Shown one piece after another: positions 9,073-18,891 of a DNA stretch of 64,000 bases. A model generated the notes under the pieces. It was not told the DNA's origin and did not search any database. It worked only from the letters and a program-made list of their open reading frames with translations. Location of the stretch: contig JAUVVG010000001.1 of assembly GCA_030604735.1 (NCBI GenBank), forward strand, positions 1 to 64,000. Direction: 5' to 3'. The position numbers were made by a program, and so were the translations under genes. Positions within the stretch are counted from its first letter, which is position 1. Every line of letters begins with the position of its first letter. The DNA comes from Azoarcus sp. GTDB lineage: Bacteria; Pseudomonadota; Gammaproteobacteria; Burkholderiales; Rhodocyclaceae.

Positions 9073-9597
9073 TCAGTGCGCGACGCGCACCGCCTGCCAC
9101 CAGGCGAGCACCGCGTCCAGCTCGGCGGGGAGCAGGGTGGCGGGATCGCCGGTGAAGCGCTGCCAGTCGGCGCTGAGGCGTTCGGCCACCGCGGTGAGCA
9201 CCGGGATGCCGCGCGCCGCGGCCAGGCCCATTTCCGCACGCAGGCCGCCGCCGCCGGCCTCCTGGGCGCCGAACTTGTTGAACATCACCAGCTCCGCGCC
9301 CTGCTCGATGGCCTGGCGTACCGCCACGGCGGCCTGCGCCAGCGCGCCGGTATCGAGCCGGCAGGCGGTCGAGCCGCTGCCGAGGTCCTGGGTGAGATTG
9401 AAGCGTGCACCGCTGGCGAGGTCTTCCAGCGCCATCGCGCAGGGATCGTCCGGGTTGGTGCGGGCGTCGTGCTGCACCACGCCGCCCAGGCGCACGCCGC
9501 GTCCGGCCAGCGCAGCGGCGGTGGCGCGCATGAAAGCGCCGATGTCCAGGGAGGGCGGATAGACGACCGCGGCAATCGGCAGTGGGGCGGTGTTCAT
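9073..9597 (-). CDS. DUF2478 domain protein
   Basis: 174 residues. Recognisable by [28 protein letters not shown] at the start (a nucleotide-binding-like beta strand and helix), [15 protein letters not shown] in the middle, and [22 protein letters not shown]2478 proteins are often encoded near molybdate transport or molybdenum cofactor genes and have been suggested to be NTPases; no such neighbours are seen here. No function is assigned. ATG chosen at 9597, where the hydrophobic first strand begins. Confidence 0.75.
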   Translation of the reverse strand: MNTAPLPIAAVVYPPSLDIGAFMRATAAALAGRGVRLGGVVQHDARTNPDDPCAMALEDLASGARFNLTQDLGSGSTACRLDTGALAQAAVAVRQAIEQGAELVMFNKFGAQEAGGGGLRAEMGLAAARGIPVLTAVAERLSADWQRFTGDPATLLPAELDAVLAWWQAVRVAH

Positions 9598-9667
9598 GGC
9601 AGCGGGGCGGGGGGCGAAAGCGCGTATTGTCGCACCGCGGTGCGACGAGCCCAATCCCCCGGGCGGC

Positions 9668-10366
9668 TCATGGGCAATCAGGGTCGTGCTGCCCCCACTC
9701 GACGACCTGCCAGCGCGCCGGCGCGATCCGCCAGCAGGCCAGCTGCCGGTTCTGCGGGGCGAGGCCGAAGGTGTCGTGGTCGATGACCTCCACCGCGGCG
9801 CGATACAGGGCGCGGGCGAGCGCGGCGGCGTCCGCCACGCGGCCGGCTTCCAGGTCCTCGGCGGGCAGCGGCGGGCGGGCGGAGGACAACACGTCGTGGT
9901 AGCTCGCCCAGTGCCGCTGCCGCAGAGCGTCGCTCAGCGCGGCACGCCAGGCCGGCAGCAGGGCGGGTTCCACCGCCTGGCCGAGCACGTTGGAGAACAG
10001 GATGGCTGCGCGCGGGTATTCCGCAGCCAGTGCGGCGGGGCCGTCCACCGCGGACAGGGCGTCCAGGGGGCCGAAGTGCCAGTCGATGCCGGGCAAGCGC
10101 CGGCGCAGCAGCCAGCGGGCGAGCGGGTCGGGCTCCAGCGCATGGACGCGGCGGAAGCGGGCGAGGAAGCCCGCATCCAGGGTGTAGCCGGCCGAAGGGC
10201 CGACCACCACCAGCTCTTCGGCCGGCGGCGTCCATGCGCGCAACCAGCCTCGCGTACGGGCAAGGAAGGGCGCCCACAGCGTGTGCCGCCAGCGCCACGC
10301 CCGCAGGTGGTAGCCCAGCCCCCCCGAGGCGTCGGCGAAGTGGGGCGCCAGCCTGCGGGCAGCCAT
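9668..10366 (-). CDS. Conserved hypothetical protein, methyltransferase-like fold suspected
   Basis: About 232 residues. I do not recognise a named family. Visible features: EELVVVGPSAGYTLDAGFLARF (about residues 50-71), which resembles a SAM-binding glycine loop, followed by RVHALEPDPLARWLLRRR with an acidic residue where class I methyltransferases bind the ribose. Later come AILFSNVLGQ and WASYHDVLSS. It starts 15 bp after the thiC stop codon, so it may be the last gene of the thiamine operon. The frame is open back into thiC, but that part is antisense-style shadow. Confidence 0.65.
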   Translation of the reverse strand: MAARRLAPHFADASGGLGYHLRAWRWRHTLWAPFLARTRGWLRAWTPPAEELVVVGPSAGYTLDAGFLARFRRVHALEPDPLARWLLRRRLPGIDWHFGPLDALSAVDGPAALAAEYPRAAILFSNVLGQAVEPALLPAWRAALSDALRQRHWASYHDVLSSARPPLPAEDLEAGRVADAAALARALYRAAVEVIDHDTFGLAPQNRQLACWRIAPARWQVVEWGQHDPDCP

Positions 10367-10380
10367 GCTCGGGCCCGCGC

Positions 10381-12492
<2,112 letters not shown>

Positions 12493-13356
12493 TCATCGCG
12501 CACCGGTGCCTGTAAGGTCGTTGCGGTGCCACAGCGCGTGGAAGTGATGGACCGGGCCGTGTCCGCTGCCGACCTGCAATGCACCGGAAGCCGCAATCGC
12601 CTGCAAGAGATAGGCTCGGGCATCCCGGACGGCCGCTTCGACCGGGCGGAACCCGCCCTGCCTTTGTGGCAGCAATGCCGCGATCGCCGAAGACAGGGTG
12701 CAGCCGGTGCCATGAGTGTTGCGGGTCTCAATGCGTTGGGCCGGGAGTTCGACCATCCGGTCGCCATCGAAGAGCAGGTCCATCAACTCGCCGCCGGGCA
12801 GATGACCGCCCTTGAGCAGCACCCAGCGCTCACTCGAGGTCGGCAGCAGCTCGCGCAGGCGTTCGGCGGCGCGAACCATTTCCTTGATGGTTTCCGGTGC
12901 CCGTGCGTCCAGCAGCACACCGGCCTCGGGGAGGTTTGGCGTGATCATGAAGCTCTGGGGCAAAAGGGCTTCGCGCAGCATCGCGACCGCGCTTTTCGCC
13001 AGCAGATGGTCGCCACTTTTCGCGACCATGACCGGGTCGCAGACGACAAAGGGGGCCGAAAAGTGGTGCAACCGGTCGGCGACCGTGCGTACGATCTCGG
13101 CGGTGCCTAGCATGCCTAGCTTGACCGCATCGATGCGGACGTCGGAGAACAGGGTGTCTATCTGCAACTTCAGGAAGTCCACCGGCGGCGTGTGGACCCC
13201 GGTGACGGCACAGGTATTTTGCGCGGTCAAGGCCGCGATGACGCCACAGCCGTAGGCGCCGAGCGCCGAGAAGGCCTTCAGGTCTGCCAGTACCCCGGCG
13301 CCGCCGGACGGATCGACGCCGGCGATGCTCACCGTATTCGGGATGCTTGTCTTCAA
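12493..13356 (-). CDS. thiD: Hydroxymethylpyrimidine/phosphomethylpyrimidine kinase ThiD
   Basis: 287 residues. Ribokinase-like enzyme phosphorylating HMP and HMP-P to HMP-PP. Motifs: SIAGVDPSGGAGVLADLK at the N-terminus, DPVMVAKSGDHLL, the ITPNLPEA segment, LLKGGHLP, and the anion-hole/catalytic motif THGTGCTLSSAIAA. The start is a TTG at 13356 preceded by GGAG with 8-nt spacing; no in-frame ATG lies nearby. First gene after the TPP riboswitch and upstream of thiC. Confidence 0.95.
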   Translation of the reverse strand: MKTSIPNTVSIAGVDPSGGAGVLADLKAFSALGAYGCGVIAALTAQNTCAVTGVHTPPVDFLKLQIDTLFSDVRIDAVKLGMLGTAEIVRTVADRLHHFSAPFVVCDPVMVAKSGDHLLAKSAVAMLREALLPQSFMITPNLPEAGVLLDARAPETIKEMVRAAERLRELLPTSSERWVLLKGGHLPGGELMDLLFDGDRMVELPAQRIETRNTHGTGCTLSSAIAALLPQRQGGFRPVEAAVRDARAYLLQAIAASGALQVGSGHGPVHHFHALWHRNDLTGTGAR

Positions 13357-13443
13357 TTACTCGTCTCCATCGTTCGCCATGACGAGGGAGAAACGCTGTA
13401 CCACCGAGGGATCCGAGCAAGAGGACTGCAGGTGTGTAACATC

Positions 13444-13532
13444 GCGTTTCCCTACGCCGGTGCAAACCGGATCAGGTTCCAAGGGTATTTCTCAGCCAGA
13501 CGCGGTACGCGTCGGCACCCCCAACGAAACGC
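13444..13532 (-). promoter_or_regulatory. TPP riboswitch (THI element)
   Basis: On the minus strand the thiamine pyrophosphate aptamer core is complete: GGGGTGC, CTGAGA (13495-13490), ACCCTTGGAACCTGATC, and GCGTAGGGAA. The outer P1 stem can form from GCGTTTC (13532-13526) with GAAACGC (13450-13444). It lies about 90 nt upstream of the thiD TTG start. TPP binding would lower expression of thiD and, by read-through, thiC. The leader between aptamer and start codon has no T-rich terminator, so control of translation initiation is more likely than termination. Confidence 0.95.
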
Positions 13533-13534
13533 CG

Positions 13535-13563
13535 ACCTTACTCTTGTCGCAAGGCGTTGACAA
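13535..13563 (-). promoter_or_regulatory. Candidate thiD-thiC promoter
   Basis: Minus-strand -35 TTGTCA (13563-13558) and -10 TAAGGT (13540-13535) separated by 17 bp, placing transcription start near 13528, right at the 5' edge of the TPP aptamer. If so, the outermost bases of the P1 5' strand would not be transcribed. Confidence 0.5.
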
Positions 13564-13719
13564 GCACCAGTGCGGTGCCTGGGCGTCGATCCCTGCCTCG
13601 GCGTCGTATGGTGACCCCGAGGCGGTCGGGCGTGCTCCGGTCACATCGATCTGCCGGGGGCGATGGATGCCTTCATCCCATGGACGGGCGCTCGCCCTGG
13701 TGATGACGGGAGGCGTGCA

Positions 13720-14298
13720 TCAGCCGAGGCCGAAGCCAAACAGCGCACCAAGGCCGAGTGCTGCGAACAGCGCTGCGGCGATGGCATGGATCAACTGAAC
13801 AGGCATGCGGTGGGCGATCCTGTCGCCGACGATGACCGCCGGAACGTTGGCGATCATCATGCCCAGGGTGGTGCCGGCGACCACCGCGACGAAGGCTTCG
13901 TACTGCGCCGCCAGGGCGACCGTCGCGACCTGGGTCTTGTCGCCCATCTCGGCCAGGAAGAAGGCCACCACGGTTGCGCCGAACACCCCGAGGCGCGGGG
14001 GGGCGATCTCGCCGTCCTCGAGCTTGTCCGGTACCATGATCCAGACCGCCATCGCGAGGAAGGACAGGCCGAGCACCCAGCGCAAGGTGTCGGGGCCGAG
14101 CAGCTGGGTGATCCAGGTGCCGACCGCGGCGGCGAAGGCGTGGTTGGCGATGGTTGCGACCAGAATGCCCAGCACGATCGGGCCGGCGCGGCGGAAGCGG
14201 GCCGCCAGCATGAAGGCCAGCAACTGAGTCTTGTCGCCGATTTCGGCGAGTGCGACCAGTCCGGTCGACATGAAGAAGGCTTCGTAGGGGATGTTCAT
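13720..14298 (-). CDS. TMEM165/GDT1 family cation transporter (MneA-like)
   Basis: 192 residues, six predicted helices in two repeats. Each repeat carries the family signature ExGDKTQ: LAEIGDKTQLLAFML near residue 18 and LAEMGDKTQVATVAL near residue 115. Members export Mn2+ in some bacteria and transport Mn2+/Ca2+/H+ in eukaryotic Golgi. The substrate here is inferred. It starts at an ATG and is transcribed alone; its leader holds a 10-bp inverted repeat. Confidence 0.9.
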   Translation of the reverse strand: MNIPYEAFFMSTGLVALAEIGDKTQLLAFMLAARFRRAGPIVLGILVATIANHAFAAAVGTWITQLLGPDTLRWVLGLSFLAMAVWIMVPDKLEDGEIAPPRLGVFGATVVAFFLAEMGDKTQVATVALAAQYEAFVAVVAGTTLGMMIANVPAVIVGDRIAHRMPVQLIHAIAAALFAALGLGALFGFGLG

Positions 14299-14377
14299 CG
14301 GTGATCAGGCGGTGTGGGCGGGTGTGGCGCGATCGATGCCGCGCCAGTCATGGTCGGCTCGGGTGGCATGAGCCGGG

Positions 14378-14423
14378 CGGGTCGGCTGCGCGAATGGCTT
14401 TAGCGGGACGATGAGCCGACCCG
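14378..14423 (-). repeat. 10-bp inverted repeat in leader of GDT1-family gene
   Basis: CGGGTCGGCT (14378-14387) and AGCCGACCCG (14414-14423) pair perfectly around a 26-nt loop, 80-125 bp upstream of the transporter start. A second short stem (GGCTC/GAGCC) is adjacent. It does not show the GGGGAGUA/CAACAUAC core of the yybP-ykoY manganese riboswitch. Confidence 0.5.
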
Positions 14424-14493
14424 GTTCAAGGGTGCGAGTGGACAGCGATGCGATTGGACCGGTCCGGGGCGTGATTCCGCAGGGGAGAGAGTC

Positions 14494-14988
14494 GTGCAAG
14501 CGAAGTATCTGTCGAGGGGGTTGGCTTGGATTGTGGCTGTGGTCGCTGGCGGTGCTGCGGCACAGGACGGCTGGGTGACCGTGATGCAGGACCGGAACCG
14601 GCAGGTCCAGATCGATCGGAGCAGCATCATACCGTCTGATGGCGGCACCCGGGTGGCGTGGGCGCGGATCGTGCTGACCTCCGCCGAGGCGTCGGCAGCG
14701 GGCTATGCGATCGTGCAGGCCATGAATCGATACGACTGCGCCAACCGCAGCATCACCACGGTGAGGCGGCGTTATCTCGATCCGCGCAACATCGTGCTTC
14801 GCGAGGAGAGGCCGGTCGAGCCGAGTCCGGTGAGGGTGGCCAGCCAGTCGGTCGATGAGCGCTTGTGGCGCGAGGTGTGCCGTCCCCCGTCGGTGGCCGA
14901 CCTGGAGCGCATCGCCGACGAGGCCGGCCGGATCGTCGAGTCGATGACGGTCATCGATGCGCCGGTCAGGCCACTCGACAGCCGGTGA
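14494..14988 (+). CDS. Secreted adhesin-E-like hypothetical protein
   Basis: 164 residues with a clear signal peptide (about residues 1-23, ending AGGAAAQ). The mature part begins DGWVTVMQDRNRQVQIDRSSI and continues with VAWARIVL and a lone cysteine pair (NRYDCANRS and REVCRPPS). The W..V....YID.sSI pattern is typical of the surface-adhesin protein E family, common as periplasmic or surface proteins in betaproteobacteria; function unknown. Start is a GTG preceded by AGGGGAGAGA. It diverges from the GDT1-family gene. Confidence 0.7.
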   Translation: MQAKYLSRGLAWIVAVVAGGAAAQDGWVTVMQDRNRQVQIDRSSIIPSDGGTRVAWARIVLTSAEASAAGYAIVQAMNRYDCANRSITTVRRRYLDPRNIVLREERPVEPSPVRVASQSVDERLWREVCRPPSVADLERIADEAGRIVESMTVIDAPVRPLDSR

Positions 14989-15084
14989 AGCGAGGGTAGT
15001 TCGGTTTCAATCATCAGAGTCGAAGTCACCCTGAGTCATGTGTGGCCTGAATGCGCTGTGGTCGCTCAGCCGCTTGTCTGGTGT

Positions 15085-15102
15085 GGCCGCGTTGGAGCGG
15101 CC
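15085..15102. terminator. Small hairpin between convergent genes
   Basis: GGCCGC (15085-15090) and GCGGCC (15097-15102) form a 6-bp stem with 6-nt loop between the adhesin-E-like gene and the convergent MFS gene. No T run; a bidirectional terminator is possible. Confidence 0.35.
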
Positions 15103-15118
15103 GGGGCATGGCCGTTCT

Positions 15119-16387
15119 TCATCCCTGATCCATCGATCGCTTGTGCTTCCGGTGGCAGACGAGGGCGACCAGGTAGGCGGTCAGTGCCAGCGCCGCCAGT
15201 GCGGTCATCAGCCAGGCCATCGAACGATATTCCTCGCCGTCCGCGATCATCGCGGCCAGCAAGACCGGCGCGAGCGCCTTGGCGAAGAAGGCGGGCTGGG
15301 CGAGCCTGCCCATCAGGGCGCCGTAGCCGTCCCGACCGAACAGCTCCGCCGGGACCGTGCCCCGGACGATGCTCATCACGCCATTCGAAAGGCCATAGGC
15401 GCAAGCGAATCCGAACGCCAGCCAGGCCGAGAGTCCCGCCTGGGACAGCAACAACATGGCGATCAGCATCACCGAGAACGAGGCGATCCCGACCCGAGTC
15501 GGCGCGACCCCGCGGGCCACCGCGAACTCGAGAATGCGTCCGACCACTTGCATCGGGCCGATCAGCGCCACCGCGAGAATCGCGGTAGCCGGATCGAGTC
15601 CGCTGGCCTTCAGCGCGCCGACACCGTGGGCCGCCGTGCCGGACACGACGAAAGCGGCCAGGGTAAAGGCGGTGGCGAGCCAGATGAAAGCGGGGCCTCC
15701 GGCAACGTTCCGGTCGGATTCGGATCGGGTGCCTCCAGTTGGTGTGACAGCCTTCGGGCGAGGCAGGCCAAAATAGTGTATCGGCAGGCAGATCAGCAGG
15801 TGCATCAGGGCGAACAGGCCGAGCGCGACCCGCCATCCATGGGTTTCTTCGAGCATCCAGGCCAGCGGCCAGAACACGGTGCTGGCGAGCCCGCCGAGCA
15901 AGGTCAGTGCGGTCAGTGCGGGGCGGTAGTGCTGGCCGGAGAACTGACTCAATGCGGGGAAGGAGGCGTCGTACAGGTTGGCGGCCATCGCGACACCCGC
16001 GAGAACCCATCCCGCGAGAAAAAGGGCCGGGTTGTCGGCGAGGGCGATCGTTGCCAGCGACAAGGCGCTGAGCAGCGAGCCGACTGCCAGGACCTTGTAG
16101 CCCCCTTGCGAATCGATCGCACGACCTACCGCCGGTGCAGCCAGCCCCGAAGCCGCCAGACTGAGTGAAAAGGCGCCGAAAACCAGCGTCGTGCTGACGT
16201 CGAGGGAGGCGGCCATGGCCGGCGCGAGCACGGCGATGCTGTAGAACAGGCTGCCCCAGGCGATGATCTGGGTGATGCCGAGCAGCGACACCGGCCACAC
16301 CAGCGCCCGGGCTGTGATCTCTTGGTGTCGGTCGGGACGCGCGGCGGCTGGATCGTTGGTGTCGGGCATCGGGGGATTATCTTGCAT
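15119..16387 (-). CDS. Major facilitator superfamily transporter
   Basis: About 422 residues and 12 predicted helices. A short polar N-terminus precedes LVWPVSLLGITQIIAWGSLFYSI; the loop 2-3 region reads GRAIDSQGGYKVLAVGSLLSA. A central cytoplasmic loop rich in polar residues (PTGGTRSESDRNV) separates the halves. The layout resembles monocarboxylate/oxalate-type MFS proteins. The substrate cannot be read from sequence. I took the ATG at 16387; 16369 (MPDTN) and an upstream TTG are also possible since none has a good ribosome site. Confidence 0.82.
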   Translation of the reverse strand: MQDNPPMPDTNDPAAARPDRHQEITARALVWPVSLLGITQIIAWGSLFYSIAVLAPAMAASLDVSTTLVFGAFSLSLAASGLAAPAVGRAIDSQGGYKVLAVGSLLSALSLATIALADNPALFLAGWVLAGVAMAANLYDASFPALSQFSGQHYRPALTALTLLGGLASTVFWPLAWMLEETHGWRVALGLFALMHLLICLPIHYFGLPRPKAVTPTGGTRSESDRNVAGGPAFIWLATAFTLAAFVVSGTAAHGVGALKASGLDPATAILAVALIGPMQVVGRILEFAVARGVAPTRVGIASFSVMLIAMLLLSQAGLSAWLAFGFACAYGLSNGVMSIVRGTVPAELFGRDGYGALMGRLAQPAFFAKALAPVLLAAMIADGEEYRSMAWLMTALAALALTAYLVALVCHRKHKRSMDQG

Positions 16388-16536
16388 TGCGCGCGCTTTG
16401 CCACGGGGGCGTGCCCGGATGCGTCGTTTCTGTCTCGGCAAGCATGCTTCGGCGAGACCGGGGGATGCGTTGAATACTTTGCGGCTGGGATAGAATACGT
16501 CGTTTCGACCGTCACCCGGCCGCGACGACCATAAAA

Positions 16537-16552
16537 ATTAGAATGTGCTAAT
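16537..16552. promoter_or_regulatory. Candidate operator palindrome
   Basis: ATTAG-N6-CTAAT, a perfect interrupted palindrome in an AT-rich patch directly before the ribosome site (AGGAAGAG, 16561-16568) of the isoaspartyl methyltransferase-like gene. A possible -10 TAGAAT lies at 16491-16496. The form suits a dimeric regulator such as MarR type, but this is only a shape argument. Confidence 0.35.
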
Positions 16553-16574
16553 ATATTTTCAGGAAGAGCCGAGA

Positions 16575-17228
16575 ATGAATTTCGAACAAGCCCGTTTCAA
16601 CATGGTCGAACAACAGATCCGGCCCTGGGAGGTTTTGGACCAGGACGTACTGGATTTGCTGATGACGGTCAGGCGTGAGGAGTTCGTGCCCGAGGCTTGT
16701 CGCAATCTGGCCTTCGCCGATGTCGAGATTCCGATCGGGTGCGGACAGGTGATGCTCAAGCCGATCATCGAAGGCAAGGTCTTGCAGGCGCTGCAGATCG
16801 GTCGGTCGGACTCGGTGCTGGAGATCGGTGCCGGGTCGGGTTACTTCGCCGCCTTGCTGGCCGCGCGGGCGGAGTGGGTACGCAGCCTCGAGATCGAGCC
16901 GGAACTGGCTGCGCTGGCCAAGGACAACCTGGCCCGCTACGGGGTCGAGAACGCAACCGTTATCGAGGCCGACGGCGCGGACGGCTTGCCGGGGTCGGCG
17001 CCATTCGACGTGATCGTGGTGTCGGCCGGCGTGCCCGTGATGCCGCGCGCGATGCTGGAGCAGCTCAAGCCGGGTGGCCGTCTGTTCGCCTTCGTCGGAG
17101 AAGCGCCGGTGATGAAGGCGCGCCTGATGACCCACCTCGGTGAGGGGCGTTTCACGACCGAAGACATTTTCGAGTCCATGGTGCCCGCTTTGCGCAATGC
17201 GCGGCGTTCCGAAAGTTTCAAGTTCTGA
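16575..17228 (+). CDS. Protein-L-isoaspartate O-methyltransferase family protein
   Basis: 217 residues. Opens MNFEQARFNMVEQQIRPW, as in the Pcm-like proteins encoded beside tolC in betaproteobacteria. SAM-binding motif I is VLEIGAGSGYFAALLA, followed by SLEIEPELA and LKPGGRLFAFVG. True Pcm repairs isoaspartyl residues, and whether this branch does is not known to me. ATG chosen because AGGAAGAG precedes it; an upstream in-frame start lacks this. The gene begins the run with rhodanese and tolC. Confidence 0.85.
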   Translation: MNFEQARFNMVEQQIRPWEVLDQDVLDLLMTVRREEFVPEACRNLAFADVEIPIGCGQVMLKPIIEGKVLQALQIGRSDSVLEIGAGSGYFAALLAARAEWVRSLEIEPELAALAKDNLARYGVENATVIEADGADGLPGSAPFDVIVVSAGVPVMPRAMLEQLKPGGRLFAFVGEAPVMKARLMTHLGEGRFTTEDIFESMVPALRNARRSESFKF

Positions 17229-17247
17229 TTTCAACGACGCTGACGAC

Positions 17248-17571
17248 ATGAAACAACTCGCCCCTACCGAACTGTCCGCCTGGCTTGCCGACCCCGCTCG
17301 GGAGCGTCCGCTATTGCTGGATGTGCGCGAGCCTTGGGAGTACCAGCTGTGCCACATCGATGGATCCGTGCATGTGCCGATGGGCGCCATCCCGGCGCGC
17401 TTTGCCGAACTGGATCCGGAGGCCGAGATCGTCGTCGTCTGCCATCACGGCGGGCGCAGCGCTCAGGTGGGCATGTTTCTGGAACGCCAGGGTTTTCGGC
17501 ATGTCATCAATCTTTCCGGCGGCGTGGCCGGATGGGCGGCGCAGGTCGATCCGGCGATGCCGCAATACTGA
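17248..17571 (+). CDS. Rhodanese-like domain protein
   Basis: 107-residue single rhodanese domain. LLLDVREPWEYQLCHIDGSVHVP is the CH2A region, and the active-site loop is VVVCHHGGRSAQVG with catalytic Cys65. The C-terminal INLSGGVAGWA is also typical. Likely a cytoplasmic sulfurtransferase of GlpE/PspE size. It lies 19 bp after the methyltransferase and 17 bp before tolC, an arrangement I know from other betaproteobacteria, suggesting co-transcription. Confidence 0.9.
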   Translation: MKQLAPTELSAWLADPARERPLLLDVREPWEYQLCHIDGSVHVPMGAIPARFAELDPEAEIVVVCHHGGRSAQVGMFLERQGFRHVINLSGGVAGWAAQVDPAMPQY

Positions 17572-17588
17572 CCTGATCGGAGTAGCTG

Positions 17589-18884
17589 ATGAAGCGTGTG
17601 CTTGCATTGTGTGTGGCGGGACTCTGTTCCAGCCTGGTCTGGTCGGCGGATCTGCTCGATGTCTATCGCGATGCGGTGGTCAATGATGCCCAGTTCGCGG
17701 CGGCCCGCGCCGAATTCGAGGCCGGGCGGGAGCGGGTGGTCCAGGGGCGGGCCGGCCTGCTGCCCAACATCGGCGCCAGCGGCAGCGTGACCCGCAATCG
17801 GGTCGATCCGAGTGGCGGGCGCGCCGACACCTTTACCAGCAATGCCTGGGGTGTCCAGCTGACCCAGCCGATCTACCGCCAGCAGAACCGTATCGTCGCC
17901 CAGCAGGGCGCGCTGCAGACCGAGTTTGCCGAGGTGCAGTTCGAACTGGCCAGGCAGGACCTCATCCTGCGGGTGTCCGAGGCCTATTTCAACGTGCTCA
18001 ATGCCCAGGATGCGCTCGATGCGGTCACCCAGTTGCGCACCGCCGCCGCCGAGCAGCTCGAGATCGCGACCACCAGCTTCGAGGTCGGCACGGTCACGAT
18101 TACCGATGTGCACGAAGCCCAGTCCCGCTTCGATCTGGCGTCGGCGCAGGTCATCGCAGCCGAGAGCGAGCTCGAATTGAGACGACAGAACCTGACCCGG
18201 ATCATCGGCCGGGAGCCGGACGCCATCGCGGGCTTGCGACCGGGCATCGAATTGAGCGCACCCAGTCCGGCTAATCCGTCCGACTGGATTTCGGCCGCGG
18301 AGCTCGGGAGCTTCGGGGTGCAGTTGCAGCACATCGCCCGCGAGATCGCGACCCGCGAGGTCGAACGCGCCCGTGCCGGCCATTACCCCACCGTCGATCT
18401 GGTCGCCAACCAGTCCTGGTCGAATCGCCAGAACAATGTGAATACGCCCAGGAGCAACTCGACCGCGATCGGTGTCCAGCTCAACGTGCCGCTGTATGCG
18501 GGCGGCGCGATCTCGTCGCGGGAGCGGGAAACCGCCGCGCTCCTGGTCAAGGCCGACTCCGATCTCGAGGATGCGCGACGTAACGCCGCGTTGAATGCGC
18601 GCCAGGCCTATCTGGGGGTGACCAGCGGCATGGCCCGGATCAAGGCGCTGGAGGCGGCCGAGATTTCGTCGCTGTCGGCACTCGAAGCCAATCGCCTCGG
18701 CTACGAGGTCGGCGTTCGTATCAATATCGACGTGCTTAACTCCCAGACCCAGCTGGCCGATACCCGTCAGGAGCTTGCCCGCGCCCGCTATGACACGGTG
18801 CTGGCCCAGTTGCGGCTCAAGGCCGCCGCCGGCACGCTAGAGGAAGAGGACCTGCAGGTCGTCAATTCGCTGCTGGGCGAGTAA
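17589..18884 (+). CDS. tolC: TolC-family outer-membrane efflux channel
   Basis: 431 residues with signal peptide (MKRVLALCVAGLCSSLVWSA, cut near residue 20). The two structural repeats of the OEP family are visible: LLDVYRDAVVNDAQFAAAR with LILRVSEAYFNVLNAQDAL in the first, and VELARAGHYPTVDLV, LNVPLYAGG and LNARQAYLGVTSG in the second. Trimeric TolC forms the exit duct for type I secretion and RND/ABC efflux. No inner-membrane pump or adaptor gene is adjacent. It converges with waaA, with only 7 bp between the stop codons. Confidence 0.93.
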   Translation: MKRVLALCVAGLCSSLVWSADLLDVYRDAVVNDAQFAAARAEFEAGRERVVQGRAGLLPNIGASGSVTRNRVDPSGGRADTFTSNAWGVQLTQPIYRQQNRIVAQQGALQTEFAEVQFELARQDLILRVSEAYFNVLNAQDALDAVTQLRTAAAEQLEIATTSFEVGTVTITDVHEAQSRFDLASAQVIAAESELELRRQNLTRIIGREPDAIAGLRPGIELSAPSPANPSDWISAAELGSFGVQLQHIAREIATREVERARAGHYPTVDLVANQSWSNRQNNVNTPRSNSTAIGVQLNVPLYAGGAISSRERETAALLVKADSDLEDARRNAALNARQAYLGVTSGMARIKALEAAEISSLSALEANRLGYEVGVRINIDVLNSQTQLADTRQELARARYDTVLAQLRLKAAAGTLEEEDLQVVNSLLGE

Positions 18885-18891
18885 GCCGCGC

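Noticed and set aside
14299-14493. yybP-ykoY manganese riboswitch upstream of the GDT1-family gene
   Set aside because: The conserved GGGGAGUA and CAACAUAC segments are absent; only a generic stem is present.
15038-16168. 376-codon open frame on the plus strand
   Set aside because: Antisense to the MFS transporter gene; rich in Gly/Arg/Gln without domain features.
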